Below are positions 1-15,200 of a stretch of DNA of 64,000 nt, piece by piece; the stretch's first letter is position 1; the number at the start of each line of letters is the position of its first letter. The notes beneath the pieces are model-generated. The model was given only the letters and a program-made list of their open reading frames with translations. It did not search any database and was not told the DNA's origin. The translations under genes were made by a program, and so were the position numbers. This DNA is from Pieris napi (taxonomy: Eukaryota; Arthropoda; Insecta; Lepidoptera; Pieridae), in the NCBI RefSeq assembly GCF_905475465.1, contig NC_062236.1, forward strand, positions 10,798,001 to 10,862,000, read 5' to 3'.

Positions 1-52
1 AGCCGTTCAAGAGGAGTTCCGTGAAATACACACGTACATTAGAAATAGCTAC

Positions 53-210
53 CTTTAGATACGGTTATGGCATCAAGCGGGTGTAAATGTGCGCCTGTTT
101 CGACAGACATATTTTCGACGCGACGTCTCCGCGCGCGAACCTCACGGGAGAGGATCTCATCGTAAATGGTAGCGGATATCAGTAGAGCTCCTACTAAGCA
201 GCATACACCT
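53..210 (-). CDS. nrf-6-like: NRF-6-like gene, exon 5 (last one in the window)
   Basis: 158 bp from a TTATTCCAG acceptor to a GTAGCT donor. It completes the split Leu336 and the helix GVCCLVGALLISATIYDEIL, then a basic loop and LHPLDAITVSK. The donor is weaker than the others, but read-through meets a stop within four codons, so splicing is likely. The next exon would lie outside the window. Confidence 0.75.
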
Positions 211-3200
211 CTGGAATAAATAAAGTAGTAAATTTGGTTTATTAAGAAAAACTACGTAATATTAAACACTGAGTTTATGCTATCTTAGATGAGAATTGCC
301 CATCAAACAGCTAGCGCATAACTAATGTTTCCTAGTTTTTAGATATTAATTACATGATAATCAAGTTAGTGTTTTGTTTTGTTTTATTTATTTCTTTGTT
401 TTCCATTAATATGTTCGAAGAGTGAGTTCACAGTAGCGATATTGTATCTTATGTAGTTAATATTATATTTTTCAATTGTTTTTTCGACATTATCTTTATT
501 AGCTTAGTACTGTAAGGATAAAGGTATTTTTGTACATAATTAAATAAATAAAATATTTTTTATTATTAAAAATCATCAAAATATTCAAATTGTCCAAAGT
601 AATGTTTTTTGCTCATACATAATTGGGCTACAAAAAAACTAAGCTATTTAATACAACCCAACGACTATTTAATCAACCATTCACCAAGATGTGAAGATAA
701 ATTACGAGACCTTGACTAGATTATTTCTAAATATGCCAATCAACTGCCCACTCTTGAAATTTAAGATGCCAATCTATTATCTCATAAAACAACGATTATT
801 ATTAAATGTTGAAGTGGTGTAAAGGTCATTTAATAAACCAATTTGCGTAAGAGTGAAGCTCAATTTCGTGCTCAAGCAAGGATGAATTTTATATATTTAC
901 AGTGAACAACCGTCTATTTTTTTTGTAAATTCATTGATGTTCGTATATGAATATCTTTAAGTCACCAAGTAAGGTAATACGCAAAGTATATTAAAAGCTA
1001 TCAAAGCTTTAAAAGGGCTTACAGTAAAATTTGAAAGGTCGGATCCTCGATGTATGTGTAGCCGCCATGTTGTGGCGACCGAACAGCGAGCACCGTGTGA
1101 TGAAGGAGTGGAGACTGGACCGCATTCACTAGTGCGCCTACTTGCTCACGGCTGCAGGCTCGAGGAAAACATAGGCCGAGATGAATTGTGCGCCGCTAGA
1201 GAAAATAAAACATCTTTAAAATATTTTCACTTCGCCTACCGTCTAACCCAACACCAATAATCTAGGTTTACTACCTCAAAAAGAGGAAAAGGTTCTTTAT
1301 CATTATAATATACTAATAATAGATTACGCAAATAATAAAATCCTTTCAAATGATAATTCCTTTTAAAGCTTAACAATATAATAAAATTCGTTGTTTCGTC
1401 AACAAGAAAAATTAATAAAACATAAGTGTCGACATTATTTAACAAACCTTTTAAGATTTGTCATTATATGAAGTATTGTTTTATAATTCTCGTCAACACA
1501 ATGCTACTAAGCTTAATGATGTACTTACAGTTTTAATAATCTCGTGTAGATCTGTGGTAACTTTCATTCGTACATTGTAGAACGCTGTATCGAACGGAGG
1601 GCCTAGACCTGACATAGACACGTCTTGGCGCCATTCGCTAAATATTTGCGAGCCTCCACTGCCTGTGAGAAAAAATATGTTTTTTATTATATCTAAGATA
1701 TCTATATTAACATAAGTTTAAAAATATGATTAATAGAATTAAATTTACGTAAGATATTTTTTTAAGCTTTGCTATTTTATTTCGCAACAATATTACATCC
1801 CAAGAGAATTCCAATATATTTCCGATTTTTGTAATATCTTGCTACATACAACTTTTTTATAGAAATAAATACATAATTAAATAATAATACTTTAAAACCT
1901 TGTTTGTAAAAGTATTAACCTTGTGTTTCATATCTATAAAATCTAAGTGAAATAAACAATATAAGTTTGTAAAGAATTTTCTCAAAAATTATTGTAGGTA
2001 TACGGTTTCTTTCACGCTCTGAATACAGTGAGTATCAATGAGCTTAGCTAACAGAAGAATTTATTATGTAAACAATCACAATAAATATAATGTTCCTTTT
2101 GTAATTATATATGCCAGTAACCTATTTCATAACAAATAGTTTATTGTATCGTTATGGATATAAATGAGCCTATTATTATTACGAATATAATATTTGACTT
2201 TTAGATAATGACAGAACAGGCGACTTCGTAAGCTTTGCATTTCTGTTTAATTGTTATTTTTCCTCTAATAGCGTACTTTCTCTGGGGTTTATTGTCGTTT
2301 TGAAAGAAAACATAGTATGGGGAAAGCTATAAATTATTTATTTCATCCCGAATGAAGGAAAAGTAATTGCTTTATAACAAATGATAAATTGCAAATGCAT
2401 GTTCATCATTTTAGAGCAATATATTTCGTTCGATATGAATCATTCATCTTATGAAGAAATAAAGGTTCGATTTAGAAATGACCAAACAGAATTTGAGTCG
2501 CGCCCACTACCACAGTCCACAGGGGAATGTACGCGGAGATTATGAAATGTTACAGCACACTTCGTTATTTGTAATCTGTTGCTTCACGCTATACCTCTCG
2601 TAAATATCTAAATAATTTAGAAGCAAAACCTATTTTCTTTTAATGATTATTTATGAGTTATTAAAGATCCCACATACCACATTTGTTTGAGATACAGGTG
2701 AATTAACTAGGTGCCAAGCTGAATTCACGTTAAATAAATAAATAATACCGGAAAAGCAATAAATGTAACTTGGTTTAAAATTTATGAGCACGGGCAAAAA
2801 GGTGTGTTTCATGATTTATTGGGTTGTAGTATTATGAGTAAGTATTTTTTATTAAAGAAAAATTACACGAGTAGTTTTGTTTGGTTTGGATTTACTTATT
2901 GACTTAAAATAAAGAATAATATGGGAGGTCACACAAGTAAGTGGCCAATGTTGAAGACGCAACATCTTTGAAATTTTACTAACCACATTTTTTCATAATA
3001 AATATCAATCCCAGAATCAAGATATGATTTTTAATTTTAATTTCACTTCCCGCTGGCTTTTCTTAAGAAATACCTTTATATATTTTATAATAATAACCAC
3101 TGAATTAGCCTAGTTGGTGACAATCACTCAAGACATTGAAGGTTGGCCTTTAATTATTTTAAGTGACATAATAAATTAACCTGTATTTATTAACCATTTG

Positions 3201-6200
3201 CAATATAGCTTTTTTAATTTTTTTATAGTCCCGCACCATTATCGACTTTTCGACAAGTTAAAATATATTATTTAAACTCGCTATGGATCTCTATATTCTT
3301 TGCAATTTTTAAAACGTCGTAAGCAAACCGAAATTGAGACCCAAAAATGTATAACGTATTAGACACATCTTAAAAAGTAAAGTTCAACGAACAAGATGCT
3401 GTTTCGGTTTAAGACCAAGACCGAAAAAGTATTGTACCACTAAATTATAATTTATAGTTAAAATACAATAAATATTTTCAAATTACTTGTCATATGTTTG
3501 TAAGTCCGTTCTGTTAGTCTTCCTGGTCAGTCTATTATCCGTATAACCTATATTAAGTTAGTTGCTTATTTCAAAATTTCGTAATAATACAAGCATGTTT
3601 TAATTTTAAAGGCCATAATTTTTCGGGTAATTTGAAATATTTTCGAATTTTGAAAAAAGCCATCCGAGGTTTTTATAGATGGCCTAAAACCATTTAACTT
3701 ACGATTATTGTGATGTGGAGCATGTTGTTCATTCAGGATCTGGCAAAGCTCGGCAGAACCGGTCCAATAGTTGTTGCCCCAGTAGAACATGGACGTGTAG
3801 CGGCCGCTTGCGTCTTCCACTGAAAAATAAATTGAATGTTACGATTTTTTTTCAAATATGTATTAATATATATTTAAATCCAACTGTAAAACCTAAACAC
3901 GCGAGCCCTGAAGATAAACTCATGATGCGCCCAAAGCCGTTTAAAAAATGAACTTATAACTTATTCGTACGAAACGAATGAAATAGGCGATAGTCGCTGA
4001 AAGAAAAAACAAACAAAAAAACAAAAAAACATTTTTGCCCCTTTATTATCAAGCGCTCTGCGTTTGAATGTAGAGTAGGTTATAATGAATTATATAAACA
4101 ATTTTATGAAAATTCAAAGCAACATGTTTTTATATTATAAAGAACGTAGATACGAAATTAAATTATTTAAAAATATGTAGGGATACAGACGATAAAATAT
4201 TTTAGTGTTGACGCAATATTAAATGCTAATATTGCTACATTATGCTAAATTTTATACTTAAAAGAAGACACTTTAATATTAATTTAGTGTTTTATGTGGA
4301 ACCCGAAGCTAGTGTTGTATTTATTATTTATCTGGTACATTATAATAAGTCATTAAGAGTTTTCTTATCAAAAATTGGCAATGGTAACTCTCAGTTCGGT
4401 AGTTGGCGCTGTTAGGCGTCTGGTCTCACTACACGTAGGTACCTAATAATAATAACAAGAAGAGTACTTATCGGAAGATGGATATATTCGGTATAATATA
4501 TAAAGCGTTGTTAGTTCTATCTCATACCTAATCCGCTGTCTTGCTGAAAAACATTTTTTTTTACTAAATTAGTAGTATTTTTACTGTATCCTATAAAATT
4601 TTCATATATTTTAGAGAAGATAACTTGTAACATAAACTGTTAATATACTCGTAAACTTCAATAAATAAATAACAAAATGTGTGTGTACTTATGTACACGC
4701 GTTAGAAGTTATACTTTGACAAGATAAAAATCTTTTCAAAAAATTTATTCTACGTTTGTTGAAAAAACGACACTAACAATAGAAAAAGCTAAAATGTTGT
4801 TGTCGTTGATGAGCTAGCTTCAGGGTGTCGTTTTTTTGTGACAGTGTGCGCTCGCATCGTAAAAATTTACTCTCATCATTTTTCCCTAACGCGTCAAAAG
4901 AAGTAGGTATAACTTCAATAATTCAAGAAAACAAAATAGCCTATAAAAAGAGAAAACCTGTGCTCACTTGGCATCGGGCCTTGTGGAATTGTGCCCTGAT
5001 GACACTGTTCTTTCATGAACGGATCTAAAGTAAAAAACATAATACACAAATGGGCTCTCACTTATGTCTGCGCATACACTTGTGTTCTATATCCAGCGTA
5101 AATGGCCGAATTAGCGAAAGCATTATTATTTTATAAGCTTGAAATAAAATTAATTTGCAATCGCTTTCCGATAAATATTTTAATTGTAAATATTTTTGAC
5201 CGAATCAAGTAATCTCATGAGATCTCTATTTGCGATTACCTTCCGCAGTAGTAGGAAGCGATGAGCGGAGAAATTCGCTTCCTACTGTCACGTTACATTA
5301 CCGTCCACTGACACTCAATTCTGATGACTTATGTTTACAATGGTGCAATTCTAGGTAATAACTCTATCTATGGTATATTCACTTAACTATAAAACAGTAT
5401 TTACAATATTCTTAACCAACTACGTAATTAATTAGTAAATAATAAATATAAAATTAAAACATATTTAAAATTTTGGTCCCTGTGGCAGTGTACCTTTAAT
5501 GCTGGCAACATTTCCTCGCTGTATTACTTATTCTTTGGGCGAGGAAATCACCAGCTCTGAGGTCACCGGTACTACCAGGCGCCAACTTAAATCTTTAATT
5601 AGCACCTGTGCACCTGAACCCGACTATACAGACTCCGGATAAAGAGACTCTTAGACCGTCTAAGAGTCTCTTTATCCAAAGGGTACACAATAATAGTTGG
5701 AGGAAAGACTCTTATATTTGAGCTGTATATCATTTTCCGCCAGCTTTTGGGGACAAAGGTACCACCCATCCGGCCGTTTGCCATCGGATTGGACTGACGG
5801 AGGCAATAACGGTTACGCACAACGTACCTAGTGAGAGTCTAAGTGCGGAAACTGAGTCCACCAACCTTTAACCTTTTTTGACGGAGGCAAGAGACCGGCG
5901 TATGATCTCATTGAACGCGGCGTGACGAGAAAAACGACGAAAGAATATCATATTAGTATTCTTTTACATAGCAAAGTTACTTTACCTGCAATATATCGTA
6001 CGGAGACAGATCTATGAACCTTCTACTACGAAACAGTTATTGCATTGCGACTAAACTACGGAACTAAATAATGGTTTTATATATAATATTATTATTATTT
6101 TATATTAAGGCAACTTTATTTATCTATCCTTAGTCGAAATCTACGAGTTATATTTCAATGTCAATATTAAAACCGACAATTATAATTTATTAAGCTGCCA

Positions 6201-9200
6201 TTGTAGTAGTCTTAATGTAGGAACATGGGAACATTATGACGGTTTTGAACTAAGTTGACTTTGGTGTTGTTAAATAATAATGACAATGGCAGCTGATACC
6301 AGCGCTATTCCTCCGACATATACAAATTGTAATTAAAAGTGCATCTAGGGCTTGCAAACACATTACACAATTGGTAAGGTAAAAGGTTATAGAGAAACCA
6401 AATGTTAATTACCGTGTAGTATATAATTGTTCATATCATAAAGTTTCAAGGACGTATATACATTAAAATTAACAACCTGACCTCTATAGAGGTTCTTTTC
6501 CTGCTCAATTAATGTAAAACAGTCAAAACTATTTATCCCTGACATTTTACTGTTAGTATATGATTATATGTTTTAAGTACGACCCAGATTAACGTAATAC
6601 TTTCAAGCTAATGCCGCATTGAATTTAATTCACAATGTTTTAATTTATTGGCAACTAAATCGACACATAATTCATTTAACGGTCCCCATTATAACGGTAT
6701 TAAATTATTGAATAGGTCTGAAATAGCTAAAATCTTTTGTCAGGCGTAATTATTTTCAAGGTAACATCATAGGGACGTGCCTTTTATAGCCAACTTAGTA
6801 AATTTTAGTTCGTCTCTTTAGTCTTCCTTCAGAACGACCTCGAACTCAGGTCAGTTCCGGTTTTCTCAATTTCGGAATGAGGCCCAAGGTAAGGCCGAGA
6901 GTTCTTCGACATGGCGCATTTATTTAAAATTGAGACAATATTTTAAAACTTGTTTCAATCTATATTCACTTCCGTTACTTTAAATGGAGCTTGTGAGGCT
7001 TTTGCAATCGCTTTGTTGGCATAAAATCAAAAACGTCTTTATAAAATTTGTATTACATTTTACATACCAAAAACTGCATTACTAATGGTAAGATTTGTAA
7101 AGGATAGTAAATAAATTACGGTATCATGTAATTTTTTTTTATACAATATATATAGAATATTGTTGTACGATAAATACATTAATAATTATCATAGCACTAA
7201 AAAATATACGAACCAATTTCACAATACCAATTCTTTTTGAATTATTTCAATCTTAATATATTAAACAAAGTCAGAGTTGTCTGAACAGTTATAACTCGAG
7301 GGCCGCTGGACCGATTTGTCTTAAAAACTGTCAAACATTGCTCATCCCATCGATACAGAGACCTCTCCTCAAATTTAATAACGTATTTAAATAAAGACTT
7401 CGAATCGACAAGGTTTATCCACATTATTCGTAGACCACAAGCCCATGAACAAAAAATACCTGTGAAATGACCCAACCTGAATTACGCTTAGAAGGCTGTT
7501 ACTATATCTGAAAATAGCTCTGAGCACTATGCCGTCATTTCTGAGCGGTACATGTGAGTACGTGAGTGAATGGACTTTCTCAGGTACAATGGGGGAATTT
7601 CGACTAATTATTAATGTACGGCTTTGTTATAAGTGTATAGATGATTAAAAATAAATGTCGAAAAACCTAGTGCCGTACAAAAGTGATGGTGCCGGAAGTC
7701 GGTGGAAATTTTTCATTCGACGACAGTTGCAGAAGCAATATAGGTAATTTATTACTGTACGGCATTTGTGTGATTCCTTTTGGACACATATACAGATACT
7801 TTACCCGTAAACGCCGTACATATTTCCAGCGGAGCGGTCGAAAGCCAAGGGTCGGAACCCTACCTCTACACCCATATACCCTAAGGTCATTGTAAAATGT
7901 ACGGCAACATGTTCAAAATATTATTTAACACGGACAATAATGTTTTATAATTATGCCGTCCAAATATTATAGTTAATATTTGTGTAATTAAATATTTATC
8001 GAAATTTCAGGATTTACCAAGTTCTTACTGCTGTAAGATCAGAGAATAATGTACGGCAACTTGTTTTTTTACATAATGTTACTAAATATTACCGTTGTAC
8101 ATTATAGCCGTTCATTATAAATGGTAACAAATAAAAATATTATGATAAAAAATATATGAAATTTCCGAAATTTAGATGACTTTTCAAATGCTCCTAGAGT
8201 AATATGGGGAGTAATATTTTCAAAGATTATTGTTATTTTATTTTTATAACAAATATAAATAAACAAAAAAAACCAGATGCCGTACATTTTACTCCAGATT
8301 ATTCTTTACAGCTGATAAAAACTTCGACGACGTTTGAGGTGTCCCTTAAGGTCATTAATAACTGTACATATCTGAGTATACTACCATAAGGCTGTAAAGT
8401 ATATTTACAGCCTTATCGTACCAGCAGAGAGAGGTAAAGGAAAAATATTTTTAACAAAAATATATATAATACAGGGCGTCCCAAAGTTATGAGACATGAA
8501 GGGAAAGTACCTTAAATATCGCAGATAGGGTATTTTACTGAAAGAAGACTTTATGTTATTTTAAATAGTTAGTAATTCTGCATTCAAAGATTTTATAAAA
8601 ATTACTTGCCTCGTCTGGAAATCGAACCGGCTTAAATGTAAAAAAAAACACGCCTACTTTTATAATGCCAATCGAAAGAATGGCCAAAACCTAATAACTT
8701 TTCTAAAGTAACAGACTCGTAGGGGATTTTTTTTAGGCCGAATACGATAGATAATGTTTTTAATTTGATTAAAAAGATATATTCACGCTGTTCCTTTCTT
8801 TTAAAATACTATGTTACTTAAGAAGAGTTATTAGTTTTTGGCCATTCTTTCGATTGGCATCATAAAAGTAGGGGTGTTTTTTTTTACATTTAAGTCAGTT
8901 CGATTCCCAGACGAGGCAAGTAATTTTTAAAAAATCTTTGAATGCAGAATTAATAACTTTTAAAAATAACATAAAGTCTTCTTTTAGTAAAATACCCTAT
9001 CTGCGATATTTAAGGTACTTTCCCTTCATTTCCCATAACTTTGGGACGCCCTGTATTGGTAGGCGGTGGTAGCGGACTATCGAAAGTGTACGGCATTTAT
9101 CTTTTATTGAAGATTGTCTAAAGTATTAATAACCTGTGTTATTGCCGTACAGATAAAAGTCACCGGAACATGACTCTTTTCTGAGAAAAGTAATTTACCC

Positions 9201-12200
9201 CATACACCTATGTGTTCCACAAAAAATGTACGGCATGCTGGAAAATGTTATCTATTTGTGAAGTACTCTCAAGATCATTTAATTTTATGTTGTTTCATAT
9301 CATCATCACCTATATGCTAATCAGACATATGTTGCGACCCTTGGCTTTCGACCGCTCCGCTGGGAATATGTACGGCGTTTACGGGTAAAGTATCTGTATA
9401 TGTGTCCAAAAGGAATCACACAAATGCCGTACAGTAATAAATTACCTATATTGCTTCTGCAACTGTCGTCGAATTAAAAATTTGCACCGACTTCCGGCAC
9501 CATCACTTTTGTACGGCACTAGGTTTTTCGACATTTATTTTTAATCATCTATACACTTATAACAAAGCCGTACATTAATAATTAGTCGAAATTCCCCCAT
9601 TGTACTTGAGAAAGTCCATTCACTCACGTACTCACATGTACCGCTCAGAAATGACGGCATAGTGCTCAGAGCTATTTTCAGATATAGTAACAGCCTTCTA
9701 AGCGTAATTCAGGTTGGGTCATTTCACATGTATTTTTTGTTCATGGGCTTGTGGTCTAATAGTGGCATATTTAAGATCAAGTTAGAAAAAGCATTTTTGG
9801 TTGTCAAATATTTATATGTGCGTTTAGAAATTTCTTTTGAATAAACTAAGGAAAATATGAAATGTTGTGTAATGCAATTCGGTGATAGTAGTGAACTTAA
9901 TGTTTATTTTGTATTCATTGTATTACTTTCCTAAAATCATAAATTAAGTTTAGCTAATCTGTTACATTCATTGACTTTAAGGCTGTACGAAGGTGAGCTA
10001 GTATGTTATAAGTAAAAACTTTGTAAATGTTCTATAATGACTATATGCTGATAATATTTAAATTATTTTTCGTCTCAAAATATTACTAACTACAAGGTGC
10101 CGTGAATTAATGTGACAGAGCGATGTCATCAATTTTTATAATAACAAGTTCGTGAATCCGGCAAAATTCCATTATATAGTCGAGAATAATATATAAATAT
10201 TTAATATTGTTTTGAACAAGAACACACTTGATAAGATTTATAATAGACCTCATAACAAACCTGTTCTAGCAAAAATTAATCTATTAGTAAGAAGTGTAAA
10301 ATAAACTATGACCTTATTTTTTGCGTATCAAATAGACATTATATTTTATGACTATTTATAAAGCAATTTTTCGTTGATCGCATTCTCACAACAAATTAAA
10401 AGTTTTTTTTTCAAATGCATGTAAGCACAAACTATGAATTTAGACCAAAGAATTGGTTTTGGTTGTATTACATAGATATTCCGCTCCAGTTTTTTACAGC
10501 TTCAGCTTTTGAATGTTTCGTCCGTCACAGTCATTTTACAAATGAATAAACCACTTACTACTAAAGAATCTGAATTTATGCATTAAGAAGTGAAACTTCT
10601 TTAGGTGCATGAGGGTAAATTTTTTTTTTAATGTGTAACGTTTTTGTCGAAGAAGAGATTAAGACCGATTGAGAGAGAGTGAGATGGGTGAATTACCTTA
10701 TAAAATTCTATTTTTAAAATTAAAATTTCGTAAAGAGAATTTATGAAATATTAGTATTTTAAATTTTATGCAAAATAATTTATTGAAATTTCAAATGACG
10801 AATTGTAAATTAAAGTGCCACGAGTTTTTATTATCGAAGAAATAAGTTTACATTCATCAAATTCCTAACATATCTTCCTTTTTCAATCAAGTTTCACTTC
10901 TGACATGTGTACTTTGTTTGTTTTTTTTTAATAACAGGGGCAACCGTTAAAAAAAAGTAAAACTAAGGAATGGTGCATTAATAAATTAACAAAAATAAAA
11001 TTACAGGCAACAATGTAACCTTCTACAATTACAAAACATCTAAAAAATACTTTAAACGATAAATGCTAATATGCGTTTTGCTTTTAATTATTTATTTTGT
11101 ACGAAATTTGACCTCACTCATTATCCTTGACTGTACTCTATGGGCATATATGTTTTAGTTTACTTATTTTATACGTGTTGCTCAATAACCGATTTTCGAC
11201 TATTTGACCAACATACTCAGCATGCATAACATATTGTGAGTTGAGTAAATACATCCTTTTTAGTGACATTTTAAAATGCAATGATAAAAACAACGGTACC
11301 TTAATGAGAGGGAGTTGTTAGATTATACGTTTTGACATACTAACATAGAATAAGACTTAATTAAAAGTATAATTTGCCATTTGCATGCTAGTTTGACATA
11401 GCTGATTGATCGATGATTTTTTTTAATAAGTCCATCATATATGGTATTTAATAAAAGTTTCTTGTAAAAAAGTTAGCCAAATTAATGTTTCAATGTAATC
11501 TGTGTATTTAACTTCACAGTTATTTAAAAATTTAAATTAATTAAAAATACAGTTATTTAAATTTATATGTCGTCAAAGTATTGTGGTTACTGGCCATGTA
11601 TACAGCTTAGGATACAAAATAGTCTATATGTGATTTAAATAACGTAACATTTTCTTAGCGAGGTTTCTTAGACACATTTAATTTATAGAAAGGTCTTCTG
11701 TAATTAAAATACTTACACTTTCTTTCTTTACTTACTTATCTTTGCAGTCGGAAAATTAAAACAATTATATTATATCTTTTAAGCAACTTTTACATACACT
11801 TTCTCCATAAGTTTTACGTAAGAAGTTTTTAATTATTTCGTGGATGCATAGATTAAAAAATATTAAAGCTAGAACCAATTTACCATACGTAAATAAATGT
11901 ATAAATTAGTACGTATTGCAGATTGTTGCTATTCCGGCTAGGTACAGTTAGCAAACCTAATGTCATTGTAATGATGTTACAAAACCACTGCTTGATACGT
12001 GCCGGAGTTACTGGGTTAATGTCTTTTAGGTAGCTAGAATAACTGGGTATACCTATAGAATATAATAAATGACTTATCTGTATCCATTGGTCATATTTTA
12101 TCATACTATATTGTTCTTTACGTATTTTAACAGAAAATTAACAAATAGTAATAAATAATAAATAATGAATTATTGTCTGCCGTGTTTTACAAAACATAAT

Positions 12201-15200
12201 TCACCTAATTCTGATCTTACCAGAATAACATAAGCTTACGCGTTGTCTCATGATCATTTTCATACAAATTTGTTTAGCATTAGTGGGTCACGCCTGTCGA
12301 AAAGTGACTTTGTCTTCAACTTTTCGACTTTACTTCTCCTTACTTAGTCAATCTCATCAATTAAATCTCTTTGCTACTTTTTTAAAACATTTAACCTGCT
12401 CTTATCTATTAAGTGTCCGTCGGATTTTTTTACGTGGATTATCCAGTCGTAATAATTAGATAGCGGTTAATTTTATACAATTAATTTTCAAGATTTATAC
12501 TACTTATCACAATCATACTGATGAAAGGAATTAAAATAACAACATAAAGCGTTGTGCTGCAAAACCAATATTTGACTTCACTTCCCTCTAAATAAATATT
12601 ATAAACGAGTTTCCTTGTAAACAGTATAACTAATTACTAGATAAAGATATAATATAATTTAAAATTGCATGTATAATTGGTCTTATGACAAAATCATTTA
12701 ATAATATAACTATAGGGCATGAAGATAGTATGGGGTAAATTTTCAGTTTGTTCGCTATAGTGAAAGATCTTAAATGAAATGAATAACTCATTAGTAATTA
12801 CGACGCGAATTATAAATAAATAATAACTTTATTCATGACAGAAATATGGTGGTGACAAAAATCATCTATCGCTAGTCCGCACACTAACTGTTGTGGCTAA
12901 CTAGATAACAATTAAACCTTCCAATTTTCTTTGGTAATTAATACTGGTGATACAGATTCGATAAAAAGTAAGCTGATTTCATTTTACTCTGTATTCTGTG
13001 CAGGTTTGTGTATAAAGATTATATCAATGTACAGTTTTCACTGGCCATAAAAAAGACACGTGTAATGTTGTTGAGCCATATTGAGATGTTTGTTCTAACG
13101 GATGGTATAAGACAAAAGAAAATCGCGGTAAGGTCTCCTATCTGAGACTTGGTTTAAGTTCTCTATGCGCTATAAATCAAATAGTTTTATTGTCTGTTAT
13201 TAACATAAACTTATTTCGGTAGGTTAAAACTCTTCGATCTTTACTGTTTTTAGTAAAGATAAAACTTTCGACGACCAGTCACTTTCCGAGCGGCTTGATC
13301 CCTTGGCGCTGCGTAGAGATGTGGGATCTCTCTGCATCTTCTACCGCATTTACCATGGAGAGTGTTCAGAGGAGTTGTTCGGTCTAATACCTGCAGCTGA
13401 GTTTCATCATCGGACGTCATGGCAAAATACAAAATACCATCCGTATCACCTCGACGTCCGTCGTTCCACAACAGAGCGTTTTCTAAGGCAGTTTTTGCCG
13501 CGCATCACCACTGTGTGGAACCAGCTGCCCACAGAAGTATTTCCGAACCAATTCGACTTAGGGTCCTTCAAGAAAAGAGCGTACCAATTCTTGAAAGGCC
13601 GGCAACGCACTTGCGAGCCTTCTGGCATTGTGAGTGTCCATGGCCGGCGGTATCACTTAACATCAGGTGAGCCTCCTGCCCGTTTGCCTCCTATTACATA
13701 AAAAAAAAAACTCTAAGGAAATAACTTGAATATCCCGTGATGAGGAACGTAAAATTATGGATTAATTTTTGATTCGATTTGTGTATTCTTTCGAGCTTTT
13801 GACTTTAGTAGTAAAGTGAATTAAAAGATGATTAATCTATAGGTAAATGATTTGCAGATTTCAAGTGGAAACTTATAAGCTAGGTCAAAACAGATATCCG
13901 TTGAACTTGACCCGACAGCATCCGCGCACGCGGCTCTCTTGCGTCGTGTCGTAACACCCTACACTTTCACTGACCAACTACAAGTCAGCACCATAACGCA
14001 ATCAGCTGTTTAGCACACTGCTCAATTTGTATAAAATTTCTGTTAAGACATAATAACCAGTAATTATACTTTTCAACGGATGATGAAAAAAGGTGTTTTT
14101 GACTGAAAACTATTATTATAAGAGTTTAAGTTATTAAAGATGCTATTTCTATAAAAATTATACGAATAAAAAAAAAATCAGAGGCGCTACAACCTCTTTA
14201 GGTCTTGGCCTCAGATTTCTGTATCTGTTTCATGACCATTTTCTTTAAATCTAATAGGCAAGTAGGTGATCAGCCTCCAGTGACTGACACACGCCGTCAA
14301 TTTGGGTCTAAGAAATGTCGGTTTCCTCACGATGTTTTCCTTGACCGTTCGAGCAAATGTTAATACGAATAAAACATCAACAAATTTTGATAAAAAGCCC
14401 CTTTTTAATGTTAACTAAATTATCTCAAAATATAACAGCAATTAAATAGAAAAATACCAGTGCGTTTAGTTAACATAGAATACGCGAGACATCTATTATA
14501 GATAGTCTAAAATACAGATAAAGAGGTAAAGAGTTTAAACCTGTGGAACAATCTATGTAGCAATCTAGGCTTTCACACGTTATTCGAGTGTCGAGCTTTC
14601 TGACTTGACATATAATGGCTTAGCTTGCAAAATGTTACTAGGCAGTAATAATACTCGTTGATATGCAACAATATAATAACTTTTGATTTACATTCCATAA
14701 AGTGTTAATAATAATTTTATGTAAATAAGCTCTACTGTACAAAAACGAGTTGATTCGGAATTAAAGGTCAGTTTTGCTGAACCCATAATAATATAGCACG
14801 TATATGGGTATCATGTGCATGTCAATTTATTTTATTGGCAATAATTACACGATGGAAGCGTCGTTACATAACGTTATTTATTAAAAAAACAGCAGTGCGA
14901 CAACCTCTTTGAGTAGGCCTCAGATCTGTATCCATTTCGAGATCATTTTATTTTTGTGTTAATAGGCAAGTAGGTGATCTGCGTTCTGAGCCTGACACAC
15001 GCAGTTGGTTCTAAGGCGATTCCTCACGATATCTACCTTGACTGTGCGAGCGAGTGTTTAAAGCGCTTATAGAAAGAACAGCCGTGATTCGAACACACGA
15101 CCTCAGGGTTGGTCTCAATTAATTTTATTACTCATAAAAATGTAAAATAAAGTTGGTCCAACAAGTATGATTACAGGAAAACTATTAACAAATTTACTTT

